A DNA stretch of 64,000 nt from Claveliimonas acetigenes. GTDB lineage: Bacteria; Bacillota; Clostridia; Lachnospirales; Lachnospiraceae. The notes under the pieces are model-generated. The model was not told the DNA's origin and did no database searches. It saw only the letters and a program-made list of their open reading frames with translations. The stretch lies in assembly GCF_025567385.1 (NCBI RefSeq), contig NZ_JAOQJU010000014.1, positions 1 through 64,000 on the forward strand. The letters run 5' to 3'. A program made the position numbers and the translations under genes. Below are positions 42,919 through 51,807 of the stretch, piece after piece. Position 1 is the first letter of the stretch, and the number at the start of each line of letters is the position of its first letter.

Positions 42919-44609
42919 AACTCAGCCTCCCGTTCTTTTGCATATTTTCTTAATTCTTCCAACATATCATCATACACCAAACGTACCGTAATAGAACCGC
43001 TTTCATGTATTTCGATTTTTTCTACAAAAGCATTGACCATTTCCTTTGTCAGCGTTCTCGTATTGCGGTATTTATTGATCAATGTTTCCCATTCTTCCTC
43101 TGTTTGAAAATTTTTTTCATATCCAACCTGATGCTTTAATAAAATCTCCATGTTATTCTGGATCTCTTTTTCTGTTTCCGCATCCTGCTTTGAAAATGTT
43201 TCATACTGCTCTGCATCAATAATACGGCACACATAATCCTCAAACAATCTTTCCCGGTGTACTGCCACTTTTTCCAGTTCTTTCCGGCATTTCTTGATTT
43301 CCCTGTTAAACACATCATATTTTTTAATGCTTTCCTGTCTTTGATTCAACCGCCGAATCAAATCTACATTTTCAACATATACATTGATATGTGCACGTAT
43401 CACACGCAGTACATAATCATTCACTTCCAAATCAGTGATAGAATGTGGCGTACACTTCCCGTGGAGCTTATTATTTCCACAGTAAAACCTACGATGATTG
43501 CCTTTTGTTTTCCCATATAAATACATGGTTTTTCCACAGTCTGCACATACAATTTTCTGCTTGAAAAAGTTGAAGTCTCTTACATTATTGCCATTTGATT
43601 TACGAGCTTCATTAACCCGTTTTACGATATGACCAATCTTTTCCTGTACCTCATCAAAATCCTTTCTGCTCACAAGTGCCTCATGGGTATTTTTGATAAT
43701 GATCCATTCTTCTTTCTGATTCATTTTCTGTCTCTGTGCTGCCCAGGAATCATTGGTAAACTGATTATGCACACTATCACCGGCATAATATTGATTCTCA
43801 AGGATTTTATGGACTGTTCCTCCACTCCATGTCCATGTCACTGACTTTTCATTTGCTTTTCCTGCTTTATCCAGCTTGTAGGCTTTCGGGCAGAGATACC
43901 CATCCGCATTTAATTTCCGGGCAATCTCTGCATAAGTCATTCCATCAATAAAATACTGAAATATCTTTTTCACCACTGGTGCTGCTACCGGATCTGGAAT
44001 CAGCTGATGAGGATTATCCTTGTCTTTTTCATAACCATAAGCCATCTGACCGGAAGGAAATTCGCCATTTGCCCAGCTCGTCCGGTATGAACTTCTTATT
44101 TTCTTTGCCAAATCTCTGGAATAAAACTCATTATACACGTTTGACATGCTGATCAGCAGGCTTATGTCATCTCTGAACGAATCATAATGATCATTCACCG
44201 AAATAAAACGCACATTAAAGAATGGGAACACTCTTTCAATATAGCTTCCTGCCTCTACATAATTTCTTCCAAGTCTAGAAAGATCTTTAACAATAACACA
44301 GTCAATATTTCCCTCTTTGATGTCCTGCATCATCTCATTAAAACCATCTCTCTCAAAATTAGTTCCGGTTTTAGATATATCATAATATTCCTTTGCAACC
44401 ACGATATCTTTCTGTTCTTTTACGAAATTATGAAGCAGAACCATCTGCGTTTCTATCGTATTTCTTTCTCTGTTCTTTTCACTCTCATAGGAAAGCCTTG
44501 CATAAAGGGCTGCATGTGAAACTTTTTCACACTGGTTTTCAGCTTCTGTAACCAAATTTTCTTTATTTCCAACATTCACATAATCTACTTTTCTTGATTT
44601 TCGAGCCAT
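42909..44609 (-). CDS. Large serine recombinase 2 of the second module
   Basis: 566 residues. ALYARLSYESEKNRERNTIE (here Thr-Ile-Glu follows where SxSxxNQ is usual; the nucleophile is probably Ser in RLSYES), CVIVKDLSRLGRNYVEAGSY, recombinase domain VHKILENQYYAGDSVHNQFT, zinc-ribbon CADCGKTMYLYGKTKGNHRR and long helical C-terminus. Its ATG directly abuts the stop of recombinase 1 of this module. Same position as recombinase 2 in ICE1 and likewise begins MARKSRK, pointing to a common origin of the two triplets. Confidence 0.9.
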   Translation of the reverse strand: MARKSRKVDYVNVGNKENLVTEAENQCEKVSHAALYARLSYESEKNRERNTIETQMVLLHNFVKEQKDIVVAKEYYDISKTGTNFERDGFNEMMQDIKEGNIDCVIVKDLSRLGRNYVEAGSYIERVFPFFNVRFISVNDHYDSFRDDISLLISMSNVYNEFYSRDLAKKIRSSYRTSWANGEFPSGQMAYGYEKDKDNPHQLIPDPVAAPVVKKIFQYFIDGMTYAEIARKLNADGYLCPKAYKLDKAGKANEKSVTWTWSGGTVHKILENQYYAGDSVHNQFTNDSWAAQRQKMNQKEEWIIIKNTHEALVSRKDFDEVQEKIGHIVKRVNEARKSNGNNVRDFNFFKQKIVCADCGKTMYLYGKTKGNHRRFYCGNNKLHGKCTPHSITDLEVNDYVLRVIRAHINVYVENVDLIRRLNQRQESIKKYDVFNREIKKCRKELEKVAVHRERLFEDYVCRIIDAEQYETFSKQDAETEKEIQNNMEILLKHQVGYEKNFQTEEEWETLINKYRNTRTLTKEMVNAFVEKIEIHESGSITVRLVYDDMLEELRKYAKEREAELCQ

Positions 44610-46313
44610 TTATACGACCTCCCTCTTTTGAATTTCTATTCTTCCGTCCATACCTGTGCTGACATCGCAGCCCACCGACTGTATCTGCCGTAACAGAGAT
44701 TGATAACAATCATCAAAATTAAATCTGACTTCAATATGTTTTTTGTCATATACTAATATCTGGTCAATCAGTTCAACAGCAACAGTTCTTGTAAGTTCCT
44801 GTATATTCTGATGCTCGGCAAAATAATCCAGCCAATGATATTTATCACTTTTTGATTCCAGGACTTCACTGATCTGTTGATCAATACTTCGGACTGCTTC
44901 CTCGGCTTTTTTCCGTTTTTCTGTGTACCCGTCATGAAGCTCTTTATAATCTTCTTTTGAAATGATTCCTTCACGGAAATCCTCATATAGATAATCTCTT
45001 AACTCCCGGCATCGCACGGCTTCTTTTTCTTTTGCTTCTTTTCTAATTTCCAGTTCTTTTATATCCAATTCTTGAAATGGTACTTCATGGATAAAATCCA
45101 TGATTTTTTTCATATCAAGGATATTTTCAATATGGATTTTTACCAGTTCCAATACTGTTTCTTCTAGTTTACCCATTGGTATTCTGTGTGCTGCACACGC
45201 TTTCGTAGCCGCATGTCTGGAACAGATATAGTAAGCGTATACCTTTCCTCCTGCCGGAACATCCCGTTTGATCATCATTGCCCCACAGTCTCCACAAACC
45301 ACAAGTCCAGATAATGGATATACCTTTTCCTCGTTCGGAGAAGTCCTTGTATCTATCCCTAATAATCTCTGCACCAGTGCAAATTCTCGTTCTGATACGA
45401 TAGCCTCATGGTTTTTTTCAATTCTAACCCAATCTGTCTCCGGCTTTTTCATCAATTTTTTTACTTTATGGTTTGGTGTTGTTCTTTTTCCCTGCACCAG
45501 AGTTCCAGTGTATACTTCATTTTCAAGGATTCTTTTTACCGACATGGCGCTCCATTCTGCCTGTTCGTGTGTTTTAAAATTATCCTGAATCCTTATTCCA
45601 AGACTGTGCTTGTATTCCATTGGTGAAAGAACACCCTGTTTGTTCAATGCATTGGCAATTGCTGTCTGACTCATACCTGATAATTTCATGCGGTAAATTT
45701 CTTTGACGATACCTGCCGCATATACATCTATCACCAGTTTGTTTTTATTATCTGAATCTTTCTGGTATCCATACGGTGTAAACGCTCCAATATATTCCCC
45801 ATTTTTTCTCTTTACTTCCAGGTGGCTTCTTATTTTGATAGAAATGTCACGGCAATATGCATCGTTAATGAGATTCTTGAAGGGAATTACGATTTCGTCT
45901 GCCTGACTTTTCCCTTCCAGGCTGTCATAATAATCATTGACCGCAATAAACCGCACGCCAAGTGCCGGAAATAATCTTTCGATATATTTTCCGGCATCAA
46001 TATACTCACGTCCAAAACGGGAAAGGTCTTTTACAACGACACAATCCACAATTCCTTTTTTGATATCTTCCAGCATCATCTGAAATGCAGGACGTTCAAA
46101 ATTAGAACCGCTGTAACCGTCATCCACCCGTTCTGATACAACAACTATATCCTTTTTATCTTTTAGGAAATTTTTTATCAGATCTTTCTGATTTGAGATA
46201 CTGTTGCTTTCACGCTTTCCAGCAGTAGCAACATCGCCATCTTCTTTCGATAAACGAACATAAATGGCTGCATGATAGATTTTCTTTGAATTGTTAATTT
46301 GATTCATCTTCAT
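44610..46313 (-). CDS. Large serine recombinase 1 of the second module
   Basis: 567 residues. AIYVRLSKEDGDVATAGKRE, SNSISNQKDLIKNFLKDKKD with the Ser nucleophile region, CVVVKDLSRFGREYIDAGKY, recombinase domain VKRILENEVYTGTLVQGKRT, zinc-ribbon VCGDCGAMMIKRDVPAGGKV and a helical C-terminal segment. ATG 46313 has AAGGAGGATGA before it (as AAGGAGGATGAAGATG; an ATG three codons in is also possible). First of the triplet; similar to recombinase 1 of ICE1. Confidence 0.92.
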   Translation of the reverse strand: MKMNQINNSKKIYHAAIYVRLSKEDGDVATAGKRESNSISNQKDLIKNFLKDKKDIVVVSERVDDGYSGSNFERPAFQMMLEDIKKGIVDCVVVKDLSRFGREYIDAGKYIERLFPALGVRFIAVNDYYDSLEGKSQADEIVIPFKNLINDAYCRDISIKIRSHLEVKRKNGEYIGAFTPYGYQKDSDNKNKLVIDVYAAGIVKEIYRMKLSGMSQTAIANALNKQGVLSPMEYKHSLGIRIQDNFKTHEQAEWSAMSVKRILENEVYTGTLVQGKRTTPNHKVKKLMKKPETDWVRIEKNHEAIVSEREFALVQRLLGIDTRTSPNEEKVYPLSGLVVCGDCGAMMIKRDVPAGGKVYAYYICSRHAATKACAAHRIPMGKLEETVLELVKIHIENILDMKKIMDFIHEVPFQELDIKELEIRKEAKEKEAVRCRELRDYLYEDFREGIISKEDYKELHDGYTEKRKKAEEAVRSIDQQISEVLESKSDKYHWLDYFAEHQNIQELTRTVAVELIDQILVYDKKHIEVRFNFDDCYQSLLRQIQSVGCDVSTGMDGRIEIQKREVV

Positions 46314-46446
46314 CCTCCTTAGTTTTACCTTTCCATCAACATTGGTAAAACCCAGAGGGTGAGTCTATTTTGTCCTGATATGAATGAGGAGTCCTGAATT
46401 CCTCGTCTCCATATTAACATAACTCTTCAGATTTTACCATCACTTT

Positions 46447-46695
46447 TTATACAGAAAGCAAAAGTTCCTCAAATGCATCTTCAAAAGATACTCCATTGTT
46501 TGCAAACCTTATTTTCACTTTTACATTTCCTATACAGACAAGATAGGGATTTCCCACCTGTCTGAGATATTGAGCTATTCTTTTTTCCTTCGTCTGATTC
46601 CGGTCAATCCTTATTTTTCGGATATCCTTCAATTCCTTCAGATCCACATCATCAAAATCCGTTTCCAGATAGTTTCTATATTCTTCCGCAGTCAT
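46447..46695 (-). CDS. DUF6870 family small protein (second module)
   Basis: 82 residues. An acidic start (AEEYRNYLETDFDDVDLKEL) is followed by the same core as at 35689: RIDRNQTKEKRIAQYLRQVG, NPYLVCIGNVKVKIRFANNG and VSFEDAFEELLLSV. Its start overlaps the end of the MazF-like gene by 20 bases, which the ICE1 counterpart does not have. About 130 bases, with a GAGGA/TCCTC hairpin near 46388-46405, separate it from the first recombinase gene. Confidence 0.75.
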   Translation of the reverse strand: MTAEEYRNYLETDFDDVDLKELKDIRKIRIDRNQTKEKRIAQYLRQVGNPYLVCIGNVKVKIRFANNGVSFEDAFEELLLSV

Positions 46696-47056
46696 GCCCT
46701 TCTCCTTCCATTCCCATCTGAATCCGTACTGCTTTCAGTACCCGATCCAGGCTCCACTTGTTCACTCTTCCGCATTTCTCAATAATACATTTCGTAGAAA
46801 TGCTCATAACCTGTTCAGCCAGTGCCAAACTTCCTTTTCGGATTCCCGTCATATCATATTTACTGATAAATACATGTGTTGGCAAATACCGTTTCTTATA
46901 TATTCTTGATGTCAGCGGAACTACCGTTATGACTGAACTGTATGTATTGGCTTTATTATTGCTCACTACGATCACCGGTCTTACACCACTCTGAACAGAT
47001 GTTGTAGGAAACATACCGAGATCTGCCCATAAAATATCTCCTCTGCGGATTGTCAT
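46676..47056 (-). CDS. MazF/PemK-like endoribonuclease
   Basis: 126 residues with the whole MazF/PemK fold: IRRGDILWADLGMFPTTSVQ, SGVRPVIVVSNNKANTYSSV, ITVVPLTSRIYKKRYLPTHV, and SLALAEQVMSISTKCIIEKC (the conserved S...EQ...I segment). These toxins cut mRNA at short sites. ATG 47056 follows GGAGAGAGGACAA. No MazE-type antitoxin gene lies upstream; the only partner is the overlapping DUF6870 gene downstream. It could act as a stability toxin or as a lone regulator. Confidence 0.85.
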   Translation of the reverse strand: MTIRRGDILWADLGMFPTTSVQSGVRPVIVVSNNKANTYSSVITVVPLTSRIYKKRYLPTHVFISKYDMTGIRKGSLALAEQVMSISTKCIIEKCGRVNKWSLDRVLKAVRIQMGMEGEGHDCGRI

Positions 47057-47126
47057 TTGTCCTCTCTCCAATCTATTATTTTTATTTGTAAAGCATCCAT
47101 AGCGCTATATTGGCTCCACAGGAATA

Positions 47127-47162
47127 CGGCAGAGTTTCTTTCCTATAAGGAAAGCTCTGCCG
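47127..47162. other. Long hairpin upstream of the MazF-like gene
   Basis: CGGCAGAG plus CTTTCC (47127-47143) pair with GGAAAG plus CTCTGCCG (47149-47162): 14 pairs with one three-base bulge and a five-base loop. It lacks a T run on either strand. It lies in the 578-base gene-free stretch 47057-47634, in which I see no gene; a further stem CCGG...CCGG lies near 47278-47303. Confidence 0.5.
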
Positions 47163-47634
47163 CATAACCTCTATAGCCAATTTGATTATTAAACAGTGCT
47201 CGCTCGATTCTATTTATCCTCGATACCCCGAATCATTACTCCCGCATATGCAGGAAGGGAATAATAACCTGCCCGGATGCACGCTCCGGACCACAACCCG
47301 GAAACTCTCGTTTCTAGGCTCCAGCAGTTCATAGGTTTACCAGTTACAGACTTCTCAGGGTCTGCAAGTGTATCGCATCTCATACATGTCATCGCATCAC
47401 CAGCCTGCCAGCTGGCTTCGGTCAGTGCTTTTTCGCAGCATTACGGACTGAACTAAAATCTTTGTTTTGTCTTATAATCCTATAGCGGCATCTTCCTCGT
47501 GCTCACTGTATGAAATGTCACATCAGTTATTATTGAATATTCAGTTATCATGGTTCATTTTAGGAAGTCCTTTAACTTCCTCTAATTACTAAAGTCAAAT
47601 GACTTTGGCAGATGCAAAAGATTTTGAAAAATTT

Positions 47635-48108
47635 TTAAAAAAATTTATTCATATACATTTCACGCATCTTATTAAGAGTGGATTTCAGCTTGTATGACAG
47701 CATCTGTCTGGAAATCCCCATAATCTCCGCCATCTGTGTCTGTGTCTTGTTTTCAAAAAAAATGCCATAAATAATCATGCGTTCCTCTGAGTTCAGCTGA
47801 TTGATCACTTTGTGAATATCCTGCTGTTCCATTTTTGTCAGTACACAGTGCTCCACATCACAGTTCAGATCTGGAAAATCCTCAATCATGAAGCCTTCTC
47901 CATCAATGGACTGACTGCTGTAAGGTACCTCCCGCAGCATCTTATCCACGACCTCACCCAGTTCGTTCTTAATCTCAACTTTTTTTGCCTTACTGCTTCT
48001 GTAAAAATTGTTCATCGCATACGCAACTTCTTTTGTAACCTCGATCATTTCTCCATCAATATTTGCGTAATACTTTCCTTCATAAAAATATGGATGTTCA
48101 ATATACAT
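47635..48108 (-). CDS. Sigma-70 region 4-like regulator of the second module
   Basis: 157 residues: MYIEHPYFYEGKYYANIDGE at the start, a middle helical part (YAMNNFYRSSKAKKVEIKNE), and a C-terminal region 4 helix-turn-helix (VINQLNSEERMIIYGIFFEN, KTQTQMAEIMGISRQMLSYK, LKSTLNKMREMYM). ATG 48108 was chosen because GGAGGAACGGAC precedes it; the frame is open for 34 codons upstream without a ribosome site. Its place upstream of DUF6870 and three recombinases matches ICE1. Confidence 0.8.
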   Translation of the reverse strand: MYIEHPYFYEGKYYANIDGEMIEVTKEVAYAMNNFYRSSKAKKVEIKNELGEVVDKMLREVPYSSQSIDGEGFMIEDFPDLNCDVEHCVLTKMEQQDIHKVINQLNSEERMIIYGIFFENKTQTQMAEIMGISRQMLSYKLKSTLNKMREMYMNKFF

Positions 48109-48250
48109 GTCCGTTCCTCCTGAATTTGAAATCTTGTTGCTCGTTTCAAATCCAGAAGGCGGACCTCTGTTTATAATCATGCCTGCTCCGCCTTTATCCT
48201 GCCGGGACATACCCGCAGTTATTGGCTGAGAAATTCAGGCACGAAAAAAA

Positions 48251-48281
48251 GCCCCAGTAGTTTTTTCTTAACTACTGAGGC
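48251..48281 (-). terminator. Terminator, mainly for - strand transcripts
   Basis: GCCCCAGTAGTT (48251-48262) pairs with AACTACTGAGGC (48270-48281) with one mismatch; on the - strand it is followed by TTTTTTT. It lies ~240 bases after the binding-protein gene and before the sigma-like gene, separating the two. The other ~350 bases of 48109-48524 hold no gene I can see. Confidence 0.7.
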
Positions 48282-48524
48282 TTTCGTCTCTTTCTTGTAT
48301 TCAGTTATCTATGCCTTCTTTCATCAGCATAATCATTGTATCAGGATAAAGTTCACAAAGTATCCGCAATACGTTCCCATAAGTTCATGTCATTATTAGA
48401 ATCGTACATATTTCAGTGTAAAAAGTTCAGTATTCAGCTTCAAGAATAAATATGGCTTTTAGATAGTATTCTCCGGAAGAATGAAGTCTTTCTTTTGCAG
48501 CCGCCTCAGCCACACCGCTGGACA

Positions 48525-50171
48525 TTATTTCACATGAACAGATGCAATGTCTACATAGCTGGCATCTGTGTAGAAGTCATAACCAGTTATCTTATCAGTA
48601 TTCCACAGAGCCAGATCGTGAGTGCCGATTACAGGCACCAGAAGATTCTGATCTGCAATACCATTCAGAATCATTCCATAGATTTCCTGCACACGCTGAG
48701 AATCAGAAGTGGAGTCCAATTCTGCGAAAATTTCAGGATTCTCAAAGAAAGCAGAGAACTGGCAGAGGATCGGATCACCCATAGCGCCAGGAGCCATATT
48801 ACTCATATCCGTTGCAGGGTCAAAGGAACCGCCAGCAGTATTGTAGAAGGTCAGATCATATTCGCCAGCCATCAAGGCTCCATACCAGGTGTTCATGTCT
48901 ACTGCATCAATAGTAACATCGAAGCCGAGTTCTTTAAGAGAAGCTGCAATAGAAAGAACTGCATTGTCAACACTTGCAAGGCTCTGAGAATAGTTGAAAT
49001 GAATGGCGAGAGAAGTTCCGTCCTTCTCCAGGATACCATCATCATTGGTATCCTCATAGCCGGCTTCCTTCATGAGCTGCTTTGCCTTTTCCATGTCAGT
49101 AGGATAGGTCTTAACCTCCACACCGCAGTTGGGCTTTTCATTCGTAAAGAGGGTTTCGGCAGCGGTCTCCAGGCCATCGAAAACAGAGGTTTCCAACTCC
49201 TGCTGATTAACAGCGTAGGATACTGCTTCCCTTACAAGAGGATCATTAAAGGGAGCCTTATTCAGGTTCATACCCAGATAACGGGTTTGGTTGGTGCTGT
49301 CATCCATGGCATGACCGAAAGCGGTATCCTGGGAAATCTCCGTGTATCCTTCTGCGCTAAGTCTGCTGGAGCCGAGAATTGCATCGATTTCACCGTTGCG
49401 CAGAGCAAGAATTTTTGCAGCATTATCAGGAATCACTTTAACCTTGAACTCATCCACTTCAGGAGCTTCGTCCCAGTAGTAGGGATTGCGGATAAAGGTA
49501 TAAGTGTCCCCCTCAACCCGGTCAAACATATAGGGACCAGTACCCATAGTTGCACTCACGCAATTCTCGTAAGCCTTTTCTACGCCACCTTCAAAGGCTG
49601 CGGGATTCACAATACCAAGAGGCAGCGCCATGGTCAGATTGTCAAGAGCAGCGTAATAAGGGGTCTTCAAAGTCATTACAAAGGTTTTTTCATCCGGGGT
49701 TTCCAGCTTGTCAAACAAAGTAGTAAGCTTACCGAAGGCACCATTCTGGGGACCCAGATGGGTTACTACTGCTTCAAGGGTCATCTTTACTGCCTCGGAA
49801 GTCAGAGGAGTACCGTCAGAAAATTTGACACCATCACGCAGATGGAAGGTGTAAGTCTTGCCGTCATCACTGATTTCCCAGGTTTCAGCCAACTCGCCCT
49901 GGATCTTCCCGTTATCATCATAGCTTACCAGAGTGTTGTAAAAATTACGACTCCAGAATCCGGCACCATAAGTGCTGGATACCATAGGCGTGATAACAGG
50001 ATAGAAGCCTACGGAAAAGTCCCAATTCTCGGTGACAGTGATTGATACCGGCTCTGCATCGGTCTTTGTGGTGGATTGCTCCGGATTCTCGTCAGGGTTT
50101 GTGCCGCAAGCTGCCATAGCAAGGCACATCACAAGTGCGAGTCCGAAAGCTAAAAGTTTTTTCAGTTTCAT
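48525..50171 (-). CDS. Dpp/Nik-type ABC transporter binding lipoprotein
   Basis: 548 residues. Signal peptide with lipobox LAMAACGT (Cys ~22), then an SBP family 5 fold: SRNFYNTLVSYDDNGKIQGE, LAETWEISDDGKTYTFHLRD, GVKFSDGTPLTSEAVKMTLE, NPYYWDEAPEVDEFKVKVIP and FNDPLVREAVSYAVNQQELE. It captures a peptide, nickel or metal-chelate outside the cell and hands it to the permeases encoded upstream. WSRNFYNTL and the nickel-type DGVKFSDGTP are shared by NikA/CntA and DppA, so the ligand stays open. ATG 50171 is nine bases after AAAGGAG. Last gene of the operon. Confidence 0.9.
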   Translation of the reverse strand: MKLKKLLAFGLALVMCLAMAACGTNPDENPEQSTTKTDAEPVSITVTENWDFSVGFYPVITPMVSSTYGAGFWSRNFYNTLVSYDDNGKIQGELAETWEISDDGKTYTFHLRDGVKFSDGTPLTSEAVKMTLEAVVTHLGPQNGAFGKLTTLFDKLETPDEKTFVMTLKTPYYAALDNLTMALPLGIVNPAAFEGGVEKAYENCVSATMGTGPYMFDRVEGDTYTFIRNPYYWDEAPEVDEFKVKVIPDNAAKILALRNGEIDAILGSSRLSAEGYTEISQDTAFGHAMDDSTNQTRYLGMNLNKAPFNDPLVREAVSYAVNQQELETSVFDGLETAAETLFTNEKPNCGVEVKTYPTDMEKAKQLMKEAGYEDTNDDGILEKDGTSLAIHFNYSQSLASVDNAVLSIAASLKELGFDVTIDAVDMNTWYGALMAGEYDLTFYNTAGGSFDPATDMSNMAPGAMGDPILCQFSAFFENPEIFAELDSTSDSQRVQEIYGMILNGIADQNLLVPVIGTHDLALWNTDKITGYDFYTDASYVDIASVHVK

Positions 50172-50227
50172 GTGCAAAATCTCCTTTATTTGTTTTTATA
50201 TCATGCTTTTCAGCAGGGTATACATAT

Positions 50228-51007
50228 TTATTGAATGGTTTGGCCCAGATATGGAGCAATAGAATGCAGCAGAAGCTTTGTATACGGATGTGTAAAGCAG
50301 TCTGTTGAACCGTGAAATGTACGATCTTCGATAATCTTACCGCAACGCATCACCATCACACGGTCTGCAAGATATAGCGCAATATCCAGGTCATGGGTAA
50401 TGAAAAAGCAAGTCATTTTTCGCTCCTGATGGAGTCGCTTCAGCAAATCAAGAATATGTTTACGAACCAGGACATCCAGCCCACTGACTGCTTCATCAAA
50501 AATCAATACATCCGGTTGAGCAGCCAACGCTCTTGCAATACATACACGTTTTTGTTGTCCGCCGGACAGCTCATGAGCTTTTCGCAGCTTGATCTCTTCG
50601 GGAAGCTCCATCATGGTAAGAAGATCATTGATTTCTCGTTCTTCTTTCTTTTTGGTGAGTTTTCTGAAATTGCGAATTGGCTCTGCAATGATTTGGTATA
50701 CCGTAAAGCGAGGGTCCATTGCTCCCTTGCCATCCTGAAGAATCAGCTGTATTTTAGATCGCAGTACCTGCTTTTGTTTGCCCCGGCAGAGGGCAATGTT
50801 TTTTCCCTCAAACAGTACCTCTCCAGAAGATGGGGCCAGCAGACCGCACATAAGCTGAGCCAAAGTGCTTTTCCCAGATCCGCTTTCTCCTACCAAAGCG
50901 CAAAATGAACCATCCTGAATAGTAAAATCTACATGATCAACGGCCAGAAGCTCGTTTCTTGTGCCTTGTTCGTGAAATTCTTTTGATAGGTTGTTGACTT
51001 TAATCAT
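50228..51007 (-). CDS. Dpp/Nik-type ABC transporter ATPase 2 (NikE/DppF-like)
   Basis: 259 residues. Walker A LVGESGSGKSTLAQLMCGLL, Q-loop QLILQDGKGAMDPRFTVYQI, signature ELSGGQQKRVCIARALAAQP, Walker B VLIFDEAVSGLDVLVRKHIL, H-loop CFFITHDLDIALYLADRV. QDGKGAMDPR and DVLVRKHILDLL are usual in NikE/DppF. Walker B has DEAVSGLD instead of DEPTSALD. Overlaps the upstream ATPase gene by four bases. Confidence 0.9.
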   Translation of the reverse strand: MIKVNNLSKEFHEQGTRNELLAVDHVDFTIQDGSFCALVGESGSGKSTLAQLMCGLLAPSSGEVLFEGKNIALCRGKQKQVLRSKIQLILQDGKGAMDPRFTVYQIIAEPIRNFRKLTKKKEEREINDLLTMMELPEEIKLRKAHELSGGQQKRVCIARALAAQPDVLIFDEAVSGLDVLVRKHILDLLKRLHQERKMTCFFITHDLDIALYLADRVMVMRCGKIIEDRTFHGSTDCFTHPYTKLLLHSIAPYLGQTIQ

Positions 51008-51807
51008 GATTCCGCCCCTTTCGTGAAAACGCAGGAAAGGGAGTAAGCTTCAATCAGTGACCTTGTATAAGGTTCTGTGGTGTGGTCGAAGACAGATTGA
51101 ACTTCACCGGATTCTATAATTTTTCCCTCTTTCATCACCAACATGCTTCCACCTAATTGAAGAGCTGTTGCGAAATCATGAGTTACCATAAGAATCCCAA
51201 CTCCATTTGCTTTCATCTGCGAAAATAAATCTATGATTCCATTTCTGTGAATCACATCCAAAGCAGTCGTCGGCTCATCGGCAAGCACAAATTTTGCATC
51301 AAGCATCATAGCCATTGCGATAATGACACGCTGCAACATTCCCCCGGAAAGCATATGGGGGTATGCTCTGTATACCCTGTCAGGGTCATCTAACCCTACA
51401 TCATGCAGAAACTGCAGAATATAGTTGTAACGCTGCTGGCGGGATTTGTCCGAATGAAGCCGCAGAGTTTCATCCATCTGTCTACCAATACGCATAGAAG
51501 GGTCTAATGCAGTCATTGGATTTTGCGGGATATAAACAATCTGGTTTCCGTATATTCCTCGTCTCTGCTTTTCTGATGAATTCAAAAGATCCGTTTCGCC
51601 GAAGAAAACGGAACCCGACACCTCAAATTTTTTAGGGTCCAATAAGTTTAGCACCGCACTACAGGTCATTGTTTTGCCGCTGCCTGATTGACCTAACAAG
51701 ATTAAAGACTCTCCTTCTTTTATTGCAAAGGATATTTCAGAAACAAAGTTATCGGTGCCTGACCGAAGTTTAATGCTTAAATAATCGATTATAAGTGATG
51801 ACATCAT
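51004..51807 (-). CDS. Dpp/Nik-type ABC transporter ATPase 1 (NikD/DppD-like)
   Basis: 267 residues. Walker A LLGQSGSGKTMTCSAVLNLL, Q-loop YIPQNPMTALDPSMRIGRQM, signature HMLSGGMLQRVIIAMAMMLD, Walker B FVLADEPTTALDVIHRNGII, H-loop LMVTHDFATALQLGGSMLVM. QNPMTALDPSMRIGRQ and LSGGMLQR are hallmarks of the NikD group. Starts at ATG 51807 (an ATG follows immediately), overlapping the permease stop by four bases; GGAGGACAACAT precedes. Confidence 0.9.
   Translation of the reverse strand: MMSSLIIDYLSIKLRSGTDNFVSEISFAIKEGESLILLGQSGSGKTMTCSAVLNLLDPKKFEVSGSVFFGETDLLNSSEKQRRGIYGNQIVYIPQNPMTALDPSMRIGRQMDETLRLHSDKSRQQRYNYILQFLHDVGLDDPDRVYRAYPHMLSGGMLQRVIIAMAMMLDAKFVLADEPTTALDVIHRNGIIDLFSQMKANGVGILMVTHDFATALQLGGSMLVMKEGKIIESGEVQSVFDHTTEPYTRSLIEAYSLSCVFTKGAES

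Noticed and set aside
47210..47392. 60-residue frame on the - strand
   Set aside because: No ribosome site and no similarity; lies in structured non-coding DNA.
48495..50045. 516-residue frame on the + strand
   Set aside because: Exact antisense of the binding lipoprotein gene; no start signal and no recognisable protein features.
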